Assembly (NCBI RefSeq): GCF_028389875.1
Contig: NC_084702.1
Coordinates: 54,470,053 to 54,534,052 of the forward strand
Origin: Rhea pennata
Taxonomy: Eukaryota > Chordata > Aves > Rheiformes > Rheidae
Length of the DNA: 64,000 nucleotides
Direction: 5' to 3'
Shown: piece after piece, positions 1 through 10,770 of the stretch
How the letters are laid out: the number at the start of each line of letters is the position of its first letter
Numbering within the stretch: position 1 is the stretch's first letter
Notes under the pieces: generated by a model
Told to the model about the DNA's origin: nothing
Databases searched by the model: none
The model's input: the letters and a program-made list of their open reading frames with translations, nothing else
Position numbers and translations under genes: made by a program

Positions 1-19
1 CTATCTATATATCTCTCAG

Positions 20-3000
20 AACAGAGAAAGAGATGAGAAACACTTGTGGAACTTCAGGGGAATTAAAAGCTCTAATTGCATCACCAAATCCTGAGGCTTC
101 TGAACTAGAACAAGAGCTTTATCCAAATCAAAATTGTGTGGATAGACTTCCTGAGCAAAATTCTAGTTCTGCTGAGCACAATCTACATACAATCAACTTT
201 ACTCAGGTAAAGAACTTAATTTTACTACAGTCCAGCGGTGCCCAGTTCCTAAAACTCTGTACAGGAAGAGGTTCTCGGTGCAAATGTGCTCACTCACCCA
301 TTTTAGAGACCTACTTCAGCTGGTGAATGAAAGCTCTTTTTTTTTTTTTTGTCTGGCATAATTAATCATTGAAGTAAACCCCTTCTGCTCAAGCCTCAAT
401 TTATAGGATTTCAGGGTTGTAAGTGATATATGCTAACAAAATTTTGTTAGATTTTTTTTTAAAGATTTTTGATGGAAGAAGTTATTTATTTGTTTAGTCT
501 GACCTTGTACAGTTTTACTTCTTTGGTTAAGATGTCACCACTATCTTTGCGTTTTCATAGACAACTTCTTTTTGCTTTGTTTAAAACAAACTTTGCTTTC
601 TTTAAAACAAACCTTGGCAAAACTTGGCTAACTTGGATATTTTATTATATGCTAACCCTCTATAGGGCTTTTTATTATTTTGTTATTTTATTTTAAGCAT
701 CTGGGATTTAGCTGTTGAATATACTCTAGTCTGAAAGTAGCATTTTTGGATATTCAAGAGTCTTAAGCCCTTAACTCTTTTACCTGTGGCTATTTATTCT
801 TCCTCATTTTTATTATGCTCTTTCCCACTTATTTCAAAACTCAACTAAGAGTTTTAACATATCTTGTTTGTCCATGATAATACATGTATTTCCATTTCCA
901 TCCATTGCTTTGCAGTTGTTTGTGTATCCCTGCTCTAGTATAAATGAGAGAAGTATCTTGTTCCTTCATGAGAGAGAGGTTCATTTTCTCTTAGGCTTTC
1001 TAGTGTTGCCTGAGGTCAGTGTCTGTGCAGCTGTACAGTTATCATGGAGCAGCTAATGGGTGGCAGCTTGTTTTCCCCAGTGCAGTCAGTTGATGCGTCA
1101 AGGCTAATCTCAACTTAGAACAAGGTACAAGAATGAATTGGCTGGAGACGGGACTGGCAGTCAGTGTGACAGGAGACAACTTTCAATGTAATGCCTTTTT
1201 TAAGCAATTTTATGTGTCATGAAAGGGAAGGAATAGATCAGTTGCAGAGCTTGGAGTTTTTCTTGTGGCACTCTGGTTTTTGTAACAGTTGGGGGAATTC
1301 GTGTTCTTAGCACTACTGAGCAATTTACTGTGTGAGTCAGCTCTGACAGTTGTACTGTTGGAAGCATAATTTTTTTTTCAACAACTCATCAGTAGAGACA
1401 ATAAGCTTCATATAAATGATATATAAGTACTGCCCAACTGTTTCTCATCAGGCTGGTATCCTTCAACCTAGAATAGCCAGAAGTAAAAGCTGACAAATTG
1501 CAGTTACAATGATGTTACTAGATTTTCTGGCTCTTCAATATTTGACATACTTTTGTTTCTTTCCTATTTTCTAGAGTTACTTCTCAGATCTCTTAATTTG
1601 TTTTATTGCAAATGTTTTATTTCTAGAATGAAGCACGTATTCAGGATTTTCAACAGCAATGTATAAGCAGCACAGAAGAGACTTCAGGTATAACGTGGTA
1701 ATACTCAAAGTTAACGAAATCTGACATTTGTGTATCTTGTAATCACACAAAGATGAATCGAAAAATGTTTTCATTGACATGATTTAAAACAGTCTACTTT
1801 GTTAACAAGAATAATGGCCCACAGTGTAATGCCATTCTCATCACTAACCTCTTTACCTTCATTTCATTGACACAAACTAGACTTGGTAGCTTTGGAATGG
1901 TACCTCATTAAGTTCAAAAATCAGTGGAAGAAAAAATTCTTGCTCTTTCCTCCCTGCTGTGAGCTCCTGCTACTTACCTTGTGCTGATAACTGCTACCCT
2001 ATCCAAACTGAAGATGGGGCAGAAGGGGAGAAAAAATCTGTATGTTTTTTCACAGGCTTAGTGAGTTATAGTGGGTTAATGAAAGCGTCTAGTGAGTGCC
2101 AGTGTTGTAGCTGTGTGGATAGGAAGGTAGGACTGCATGAATGTGGAGCAGGAAAAAAAGAGAAACAGAGAAGGAAATGGGAGAAAGGAACCAGACCTCC
2201 CTTTTAAGGTGTAATAAGTCAGCTAATCAGTTCGTAATTGATTTAAATGTGATGAAAGGTACCAAGGTGATAGCTGCTTTTACATAAAACAAGTTGAATT
2301 GGAGATGGATTGGAACCAATATTTGACTAAGGAATGGGAAAATCACTGTCAGAAGCCCCAAATACTTTCTTTAAATGGAAACTGCAATCTTCCTGCCAAA
2401 AGTGCAACTTCTGAGGATGTGCAAAAGGCAGGGCTGACCTACTGGAAAGCATCTCTTCAGAGAAGGACCTGGGAGTGCTGGTAGATGGCAAGTTGCCTAT
2501 AAGCCACCAATGTGCCCTTGTGGCCAGGAAGGCCAATGGTCTCCTGGGGTGCATTAGGAAGACTGTTGCCAGCAGATCGAGGGAGGTGATCCTGCCCCTC
2601 TACTCAGCCCTGGTGAGGCCTCATCTTGAGTACTGTGTCCAGTTCTGGGCTCCCCAGTACAAGAGAGACAGGGAGCTACTGCAGAGAGTCCAGCATAGGG
2701 CTACGAGCATGATCCGAGGGCTGGAGCACCTGCCCTAGGAGGAACGCCTGCGAGAGCTGGGCCTCTTTAGCCAGGGAAAGAGAAGACTGAGGGGGGATCT
2801 TATCAGTGTCTACAAGTACTTGAAGGGAGGGTGTCAAGGGGATGTGACAAACTCTTTTCAGTTGTCCCGTGTGACAGGACGAGAGGCAATGGGCAGAAAC
2901 TGAAGCACAGGAAGTTCTGCCTGACCGTGAGGGGGAATTTCTTCCCTGTGAGAGTGACGGAGCCCTGGCACAGGTTGCCCAGAGAGGTTGTGGAGTCTCC

Positions 3001-3635
3001 TCCTCTGGAGACATTCAAGGCCCGCCTGGATGCAACCCTGTCTAACATGCTCTAGGTGACCCTGCTGAGCGGGGAGGTTGGACTAAATGATCTCCAGAGG
3101 TCCTTTCCAACCCTACTGATTCTATGATTCTTCCAGGTTGTCTGTAATTATGCTCAGTTGTTGCAAGGCATTCTTAAATCATCTTTATCTAAAGAACCAG
3201 AGTGAGTTCAGGTTGGAATAACAGCTTTAAATCAGCAAAAAATGAGAGCGGTTTTAGCTAATTGAGCAGCACTATGGCCTTCCATCTTTTGAAAAGAACT
3301 TTATTATTTCTTTAAATTCATTTTAACATATGGCAATTGGCTGTTAGCTGTTAATGTCCATCTGTTGGCTAAATTATATGTGCTTCTTATTTATTAAACT
3401 GGTGACTGTGCTTCACTGTTGTCCTTTTCTGCAAATCAAGAGTAAGGGAAAAAGAACTATGAGACTGTTGACAAAACAGCAAACTTCTACTGCTTTGAAG
3501 AATTGACTCTTAACACCTATTAATAGCAATTAGAGGGTCATCTGACCACTATTACACAAGTTAATTAAACTGCAAGTTATATTTTAATGCTATAACACCA
3601 AATTTTAAAAAGCTTGATTCCTACTAGGCATTCTT

Positions 3636-3685
<50 letters not shown>

Positions 3686-6600
3686 AATGATAATTGAGAC
3701 TCTACAGCACTGGGCCACAGTGGGTAGTGACTGATAAATCCTCTAAGAAGAAAGGAAATATATTGCCTCCAGGATATTCCCAGTCCACTTTTCCCTTGCA
3801 AAATGAGTGCCTTAGTCAGTAATTACTATAGGTGGCGTGTGCATTTTTTTTTTTTAAGTGAACAGTGTCATTTTTAAACTGGAATGATAGGCTTTTATTT
3901 ATTTTGTGTCTTTTATTTATTCTTATTTATTTCCCTGAACAATTACAGTTGTGAATGACGATCATAGTAGATGTCCAGAGGAAGAACAGACATTCATTTT
4001 AACATTGGTGGAAATCCCAGCCGACTCAAGAGAATATGATGATGCATCTGCTTTGCTGGAACAAGCTTCAGAACCATTGCTACCAGCTCCGATACTTATC
4101 AGCCCGATCAATGCAAGTGGAACAAGCACAACTAGAGTGGAGAGGTAAATAATTAACTCTTGAGCAGCTTAGGTGAAACATTTTTTGTGAAGCTTTAGAA
4201 ATTTCTAAATGTGTAACATTAAAACTTGTGTACATTGAAACTTCTTAGAAGAAGAAATGCAAGGGAAAAAAACAATCATCGTAATAGGCTGGCAGAGACT
4301 TAAAAAAACAAATGTTCTAGTCAGATTTGAGAAAAATCTTAAAGCTATGGTGTTTTAGTTAGCTGGGATTTTGGTGGCAGCCTTAACTTTGGTTTTGTTT
4401 TGGCCTTTAGTGCAATTATTCCTCTTTAGAAGTTTGCTGTACAGTCTGTTAATGCAAGTTTTCTTCTCAGATCAAAACTATGTAATTCCCATTGTGGAGG
4501 ACTTACTCTGTGATGTCAGAGGTCCTTCTGTTAGTTTTTAAAGGAATAGGTCTATAAGAGTGAATCTTGGCCGTGCAGTGTAGGAGTTCTAGCTCCCATG
4601 GAGCTATTGATGATAGACAGAATTACTAATAGGCAAAGTTGGAGTACGTTCCCCGTTTCACTGAACCCTTACTGCTTTACCTGGTTTTCCTAGTCTCTGC
4701 TGCTTCTCTGTATTTTTTTTTTTTTTTTACTCTGTTAAGCTCATATGGTGGGAAGGGGGAATGAAGATAAAACTTCACATGTAAATAATACTTTATTGTA
4801 GGATTACCTAGTGTAGTTAACCCATTGGCATATTATTACACTTTATGAACATACAAAATGGAGTTCAAATAGAACAGCTTCTAAAGTAATTAGATCTGAA
4901 CTTGATTTAAAAAGTTCGGTTCTCTAACTCATCTTAAAGATAGTGCAACAAAATGCTTCTTGATGGTAAATGGTGCATTTACAGTTAATATTGGCAGTAA
5001 GAAAGAGTATTGCCAAAGATCAATGTCTAATTGTCATACAGAAATCTGTTACAAAGTAAATTTTGAGTTATTTTACAGTAACAACGATGTCTTTATATAT
5101 AAACAGCATTGGATCCTTGACAACTGCAGTTGAAGAACTTGCTGCATCTTTAGATAGCAATATGGAAACCCAATTACAGAGTGCATCAGTAGAGCCCATT
5201 CCAGATTTGGTGCAGACTACACAAAAAAGGTCAGCTGCTGAGCCTGAAAAGAATGATTTTCCTCCTGCCAAGAAAACCCTGTCTACTTTAGCAGAAGGTA
5301 ACTTGGAAAGCACTTACAAGGTGAGAAAATAGTTTGGATATAAGTTTTTATGCATAGTGTAGCTGCACAACATATGGTGGAGTATTTTAACTATGTGCCT
5401 TGCTTAAAAATACACCATCTGCTTTGAAAATTGACATCTACAGATTGCTTATTTTGAACCATACCACAGTTTTCGGGCTGTTGGTTTTGCAGGGAGATGG
5501 AATTGTAGGCTCACTTTTTTTTTTTTTTTTTTTTTAATTAGGCTTCTTAGTTGACATGCTGGTGATATGTCCATATGACTGATTCCTTCACCACAGGCTT
5601 TGACAGTGATGTTGCAAGAGGGGGGGACTCCAGATATATACTGGATGACTGGCAGACTGTGTAGATTCACTGAGTGATACTATAATTACTAATGGATCTG
5701 TTATAGGAAGAAATTGTTAGATGTGTTCCTACCATTTTTTTTTTTAATGTAGTAGCCATTAGTCTAAAACAAGCTGCAAATAAAAACTGGCCAGCTTTTT
5801 TCCAGCTTCCCTCCATGCTTTCTGCTTTCTGAAAGTGAGCAAGCTTACAGGATTGACTCTCACTTATTTATTTATTTATTTATTTTTGTAAGTAGGCTAA
5901 GAGTTTGTAGTGTCTGAGAGAATGGGTGATAATTCCCCTCACATGACTGAGAGGGATTCTCTAGAAAGGATTGGATAACACCTTTCTTTCTTTTCTGACT
6001 TCTCATCTTCCTATCTTGAGTAATCTGTCATGAAAAGTCCTTGAAAAGCCTGCTCAGGAAATGACTTAAGTGATGCCTGATACTCTACTAAAGATGTTTT
6101 CTTCTGTATTATTCCTGTTCTTAGAACTGTGCATGCATGATGTGAGTTTTGTCAAATTTCACCCTCTTTTGAATGGCGAGAGGAATATCTTACCTTATTT
6201 ATTTATTTATTTATTTATTTAAATACAGGATTATGCAACTAAATCCACAGAATTTCCAAGGAGAGCTGCTGGTAGGTAAATTTAAACTTGTAGAAACTGA
6301 GTATAATGCATATAAACACATGGTACATCACAGTTTAATGCTGGCTATCATTGTGTTGAATAGCCCTGCCATTGGTAATTTAGCATTAGAGTAGAAAAGA
6401 ATTTTCCTCTCATATCACCATTTTGTATGCCATGTTCTGCCATAAACTAGGTACCTTGGATTACATATCTGAAAATCTCTTGGGTATTAAATCAATGATG
6501 GCTCTAAAATCACTGGTGTAGTTAGTCTGCTCATAGATTTCGGGTGTCTATTTACTTGAAAGAAAAAAAAAATCTCTACTTAAGGAACAAAACCCTCACA

Positions 6601-9261
6601 CTGACCTAATAATGACAACCATGAGTAGAGAATTCAGCCCGTAGGAGGGCTTTCTGAAACACAGAAATAACTTGTTAATTGATGAACCTGGAAAGGAGTT
6701 TTGTTTTGATCATGTTCATTTAGTATCTACAAACAAATGCACCTCTTACATTTTGGTTTCAGAATTATTTATGTCAGTCTCTTACTTGCACTGAATATGT
6801 TCTTAGGAGAAGAGTTGGAACTACTGTACTTAAATATCAGTAAAATTTACCCTGCTTTTTAAGCAAGATAAATATTAAACATCATCTAGGAAAGATTTTT
6901 GGACCAAATGTAGTATTTTCTTACATAAAGGAAAATGCATAAATATATATATTTTTTTTTCTTTTAATATATACATATATATACTTATATGTATGTGTAT
7001 ATATACACATACATTTTTTAAATTTTCTATAGAGCTGAGAACTGAAAATATTAACTTTTTTAACCATAGTATACCAAATTATGTTGGTTATTTTATTTCA
7101 TATTTGTCTTTTGAAAATGCATTCACAATGTAGTTCTTTGAAACTCCAGATCTGCCTCTGAAGGTATGGGGGTAACCAGTATTCTTGGCAATATGATCTT
7201 CAGTTATTTGAGCGTGTGAAGGTTTTAGAGAACTCTTTTTTTTTTTTTGGCCCTTACTTTAAAAAGAAATTGTGGAAGCTTAAGCAGCCAGATGACTGGA
7301 GCAAGCTGTATGGTATGTTGTAAAGAGTTGGCGGACTGTAAAACCAGAGTTTAACTTTTCCTCTTAACATCTGTAAAGATCTCGCAGACTTTAATTTTAA
7401 ACTTTGAACTTAAAATTCTTAATTATGATTTAATTCCCCCCCCCATTCCCCCAAAAAAGTCCAACGTAAAACCCCACAACCTCCCTGCACAAACTGAAAA
7501 AAGCCCTGCCCTTTTCCTGTAATGGTGTAAGCCATCTTAACTTAGTTTTTGGACCATTGTGTTATTACTAAGGATAAAAAGTTGAAGTCCTTGAATTACT
7601 CGCAACTTTTCTTACAGAGAATCCTCTTGAAAAAGTAGGAGCTTCAGTAAATAAAAAGATACTTACCTCTGCATTTGCGACTGAATCTGCATCACTGGTA
7701 GTCGAAAGAAGACAGTTTGAGACTTTGCAGAATTCAGGGACAGCATCACTTGAGAATTCAACATCCAAACTGGAAGAGGAAATGATATCTAGGCTAACCT
7801 CTGAGAGAAAAGCAGAAATAAGTAGTCAGAAAAAAATGGTGGATGTACATGAATCTGGACAATCGGAACACACTGGAAATGTATCTGCATCTTCAAAAAC
7901 TCCGTTACTCAGGTATTTATGATACAAGGTTTTGTCAGCCTTTTCTGTTTAGAGAACTTGTTTCCATATTGAGTTTTTGATGTCTTTTTTCCACTTAGTA
8001 TTGCAAGAAGGACAGTATCCTTGTTTGTGACCTACACAGATGAGAATTATAGTATCTATCCTCCTCAGCAAATTAGAAAGGATCAAACTGTCTGCTTTGA
8101 AATTTGAAGTATTTTAGTCATTAAATGAGCAGATTGACCAAGGGACACTACTCATCTATGGTATGTTTATTTAGACACTGACAGATGCCTCTTGTGGGGC
8201 AAACATCCGTTGGCTAACTGTTGTTTTCCTTTGGTCAGTTTAATACTATAATATATATATACCTGTCCACTTGTTTTGATTTTTGTCCTTCTGTCAGTAA
8301 GATTTATTATTGGTATAGTACTCAGTATACCAGATTTCTAGGACTAACTTAAGATGTGTCATTTCCCCAAAGGAGTTACAATCTTGACATCTCAGAGGAT
8401 ATTTCTTTCATCTTTCTGTCTATCTGTCTGTCTATTTGGATGTATTCTTTTAATTTACCTTTTTCCTTTCCTCTCTAGTATTTTGAGTTCCTGCTGTCTG
8501 TTGCTGTTGTGTCCACAGGTTTTGATTGTGATGCTCCCCTGCTATCCTGATCCTGTTGTTTGCTCCTTCTTTTTCATTATACTTTTGTGACTACCAAAAT
8601 TGTATTATTTGTACCTGGGATAGCCATAATAACTAGGTAATAATACACAAACATTGAGAATCCCTGCCTCAGAGTTTATTTCCCAGGTTGTAAGCTCTTA
8701 ACAATGTGAAAAGTAATCTTTGATACTGTCTGCATCTTCCTCACAAATGTGACTACTTTCCAGATTCTGTACATAATGTAACAGTGTACTTGTTAGTAAG
8801 TAGGATGATGTCAACAGACTGAAAACCTGCAGCAGAGAGTCTTCTTTCTGGTGTCTAGGACAGTTTTGTGCGATTCCGTCCTTGAATGAGGTGTCCTTAT
8901 CTGTTGATCACAAGAGGGAAGCTCTTTTTAGGCCTTCTCTTAGGAATATGTCCCTTCCACTTGGAATCTCTTTCTGAAGACCCAGGGAGCTTGTTACAGG
9001 CTCTTAGTAGCAAATGGTAGGTTCCAGTTGTCAGGGTTGGAGACTGTTGAGAGTTGCTGTAACTCCTCAGAAAACTCTTCTTGTGTAAGAATATTCAGTA
9101 ATACAACAGCTTTTCTCAAAATCACAGCATATTTTGGGTTTGTGTTCTTATTATTTTTATATGTATTTTTTTCATCTGAAGTGTTTGTTGTGTAATGAAT
9201 TGGGACCTCTGTAACACTATTTACTTCCTGTTTCGTGGAGCAATCCTTATGGCATTCTGAC

Positions 9262-9293
<32 letters not shown>

Positions 9294-10447
9294 GAATAGG
9301 GGTGGTCGAAAACCATTGGGATTTTTATCTTTAATTTGCAAAAAAGGTAGTTCTGAATCTGCAGAGGATACCAAAGGGAATAGAGGGAAGATCCAGAAAC
9401 CTCGGATAGTGACCTCAAAGCGAAGTCTAAAAAAACCTACTCTGTCCAATGAGGATGATAGGGAATCCTGTTCTCTTCCATCTACAAGCACATCATCATC
9501 TATGGAGTGCGAGAACATAGCTGCTGATGCTACAGTTAAGGTATGTGTTTACTTTTGAATGTCCTTCCGTTTCTGAGATGTGAAGAACAGTGGAGTCGTC
9601 ATTTTAGGAGTGGTTATGTAGGCGTGTAGTGTTCCAATTTTGAGAGCAGTACCTGCTCTGTGAATATAACCCTGACCTGTGCATGTCTAGGAAATATAAA
9701 AAGGAGTTGAGTTGTTTTCTTCTGTTCACATATATTTATTAATGTTTCGTTTCCATGACAGCTGTGGGCTGTTTTTCTATTGCAACTTTAGCAGAAGTTG
9801 CACAAGATCTGTGCATCCATCCAAGACTTGTGTGTTACTGTGAAGGCTTCTACTGATACCTGTGCTTATGTGCGTGGGTCCAAGATTGGTATCCTGTGGA
9901 GTTGTGTGTCTTGAAATTAATTGGTAGTAATGGTTCTCTGTTTTAATTGAAACCCATGATAATCCAGTGAAGTCAAGCAATGGAGAATAATACTTTGGAA
10001 TAAGCCAAATAGTGGGCAAAAACCAATCAGTTTTCCCTAAGGAAGTATTCTTAATGTCAACAGAGAAGAGAGGGGCACTCTACTTGTTTTCCATTTTCAG
10101 TAAATTCTGAAGTTTGTATCTGAACTTCCTATCTAAACAGAAGCTCAAGTGTGTGTGTGTGTGTGTGTGTGTATAAAATATATGTATGTATAAAACACAA
10201 ACAGATCAAACTGTTTTACATACTCTTATATTTTTTGTATATATAAAAGAATATAAAACCACAATATATAAACACACAGATCGAGACTGTTAAGAGCATC
10301 CTTTTCTTTTTCTTACAGGTTCCCAGTAGCAAGCAATCTGAGAAGCCATCCCTTTGTTCTAAAGATCAAGAGAAGGAACAAGAGCCAACTAGAATCTCTG
10401 AGTATTTTTTCAGTGACATCTTTATGGAAGTGGATGATTCAGAATAG
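20..10447 (+). CDS. BDP1: BDP1, 3' part: last eight coding exons (5' end outside window)
   Basis: BDP1 (B double prime 1) is the SANT-domain subunit of TFIIIB, which with TBP and BRF1/2 recruits RNA polymerase III to tRNA, 5S and U6 promoters in the nucleus. Only the long, poorly conserved C-terminal tail is here; the SANT domain lies upstream of the window. My exons are 20-206, 1627-1687, 3949-4144, 5107-5320, 6229-6271, 7618-7912, 9300-9540 and 10319-10447. All have AG/GT borders and join in frame to give 454 residues and a TAG stop. The tail is acidic and Ser/Thr/Glu/Lys-rich, with a hydrophobic block [12 protein letters not shown] in exon 9300-9540. It ends in [17 protein letters not shown], which closely resembles the C-terminus I recall for mammalian BDP1. 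Position directly upstream of MCCC2 on the same strand agrees with tetrapod synteny. Gene identity is firm; exact use of the 43-nt exon is less certain. Confidence 0.88.
2430..3130 (+). mobile_element. CR1 LINE fragment, 5'-truncated, sense to BDP1
   Basis: A chicken-repeat-1 non-LTR retrotransposon lies inside the BDP1 intron 1688-3948. It keeps the 3' end of ORF2, with recognisable translation such as [19 protein letters not shown] and [20 protein letters not shown], but in-frame stops and frame changes show it is dead (for example CCCTAGGAGGAACG near 2733). It closes with the CR1 3' region (GACTAAATGATCTCCAGAGG) and the octamer tail TGATTCTATGATTCT at about 3117-3131. The 5' edge is approximate. 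Confidence 0.93.
3640..3684. repeat. Poly(T) tract, T45
   Basis: 45 uninterrupted T residues lie in a BDP1 intron, about 260 nt before an exon. No retroposed gene body is visible beside it. Confidence 0.95.
6191..6224. repeat. (ATTT)n microsatellite abutting a splice acceptor
   Basis: Tandem ATTT units run into AAATACAG, the acceptor of the 43-nt BDP1 exon. A similar tract lies at about 5866-5886. Confidence 0.9.
6229..6271 (+). CDS. BDP1: BDP1 43-nt internal exon, probably alternative
   Basis: This small exon is predicted from frame logic. The upstream exon ends in phase 0 at a strong donor (AAG|GTGAGA, 5320/5321). These 43 nt are open in that phase ([14 protein letters not shown] plus one base) and end at a good donor (G|GTAGGT). 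The leftover base completes GAG with the first two bases of exon 7618. The acceptor AATACAG follows an (ATTT)n repeat that serves as the pyrimidine-rich tract. A second route also keeps frame: donor GAAG|GTAACT at 5297/5298 joined directly to 7618. Both isoforms are therefore possible. Confidence 0.62.
6989..7014. repeat. 26-bp perfect palindrome in an AT-rich tract
   Basis: The 13-nt arm ATGTATGTGTATA is followed immediately by its exact reverse complement with no spacer, inside an alternating T/A region (about 6940-7016). Confidence 0.92.
9265..9293. repeat. Poly(T) tract, T29, serving as polypyrimidine tract
   Basis: 29 T residues end 6 nt before the AG of the BDP1 acceptor at 9299. Confidence 0.95.
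9300..9540 (+). CDS. BDP1: BDP1 penultimate coding exon
   Basis: The exon enters in phase 2 (AG from exon 7618-7912 plus G gives Arg) and leaves in phase 0 at AAG|GTATGT. It carries the most recognisable tail segment, [15 protein letters not shown], then a basic stretch (KSKRSLKKP region) and a serine-rich end. The acceptor is unusual: an uninterrupted T29 tract at 9265-9293 followed by GAATAG. Confidence 0.85.
10149..10172. repeat. (GT)12 microsatellite
   Basis: An uninterrupted dinucleotide repeat lies in the last BDP1 intron, followed by AT-rich low-complexity DNA. Confidence 0.95.
10319..10447 (+). CDS. BDP1: BDP1 terminal coding exon and stop
   Basis: The acceptor TTCTTACAG is followed by 42 codons and TAG at 10445-10447. 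The charged Lys/Glu/Gln stretch leads into the conserved-looking aromatic/acidic C-terminus [16 protein letters not shown]. This short block is the best protein-level support for naming the gene. Confidence 0.88.
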   Translation, partial: VPSSKQSEKPSLCSKDQEKEQEPTRISEYFFSDIFMEVDDSE

Positions 10448-10770
10448 TAAAATGGTGTTATAAAACCTTGGATCCAAAAGTGTAATGCAGCAACAAAACA
10501 GTATTTAGAAAAGTTCTTATTTGTTCTACCATTATGTCAAACTGTAGTTCTGCTACAGTTCTGCCAAGCTGTAGTTCTAAGTTTCGTAAAGATGAAATTC
10601 CCTCAGAAGTGACCTGGATGTTTTAAAAATGTTGACATAACCTAAACCAGTGTGTTGATGTCATTGGACAAAAACAGCTGGCTTATGTTTTGACTTGTTC
10701 AGATGCTGCTAGTGGGTACGTGATTATCTTCCAGAAAAGTGCAATGAATAAATGCTTATTCTTGTGACAG
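10448..10770 (+). other. BDP1: BDP1 3' UTR (proximal form)
   Basis: This is the AT-rich non-coding continuation of the last exon, running from the stop to just past the first AATAAA. The downstream DNA (10771-12755) is AT-rich with no repeat or coding signal. It holds further AATAAA motifs near 11500, 11980 and 12730, so a longer 3' UTR is possible. The end is approximate. Confidence 0.6.
10747..10752 (+). terminator. BDP1: BDP1 poly(A) signal (AATAAA), proximal
   Basis: A canonical AATAAA lies 300 nt after the BDP1 stop, with a T/G-containing stretch (CTTATTCTTGTG) just downstream. Confidence 0.6.

Larger units (their letters stand above)
207..10318 (+). other. BDP1: BDP1 introns (contents)
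   Basis: Between the BDP1 exons the DNA is AT-rich intronic sequence. Recognisable contents are the CR1 fragment at about 2430-3130, T45 at 3640-3684, (ATTT)n repeats near 5868 and 6191, an AT-rich tract with a 26-bp palindrome at 6989-7014, T29 at 9265-9293 and (GT)12 at 10149-10172. The rest of each intron shows nothing I can name. Confidence 0.6.

Noticed and set aside
2475-3055. ORFs that look like a reverse-transcriptase-related host gene
   Set aside because: They are fragments of CR1 ORF2, broken by stops and frame changes, with the CR1 tail at the end.
3577-3801. ORF with a long lysine run
   Set aside because: It is the antisense reading of the T45 tract. The same applies to poly-Lys ORFs at 8994-9518 and 5449-5670.
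5084-5106. Alternative acceptor TTTTACAG at about 5079 for the BDP1 exon
   Set aside because: Joining there puts the exon out of the reading frame that carries the long open segment. The AAACAG acceptor at 5106 keeps frame.
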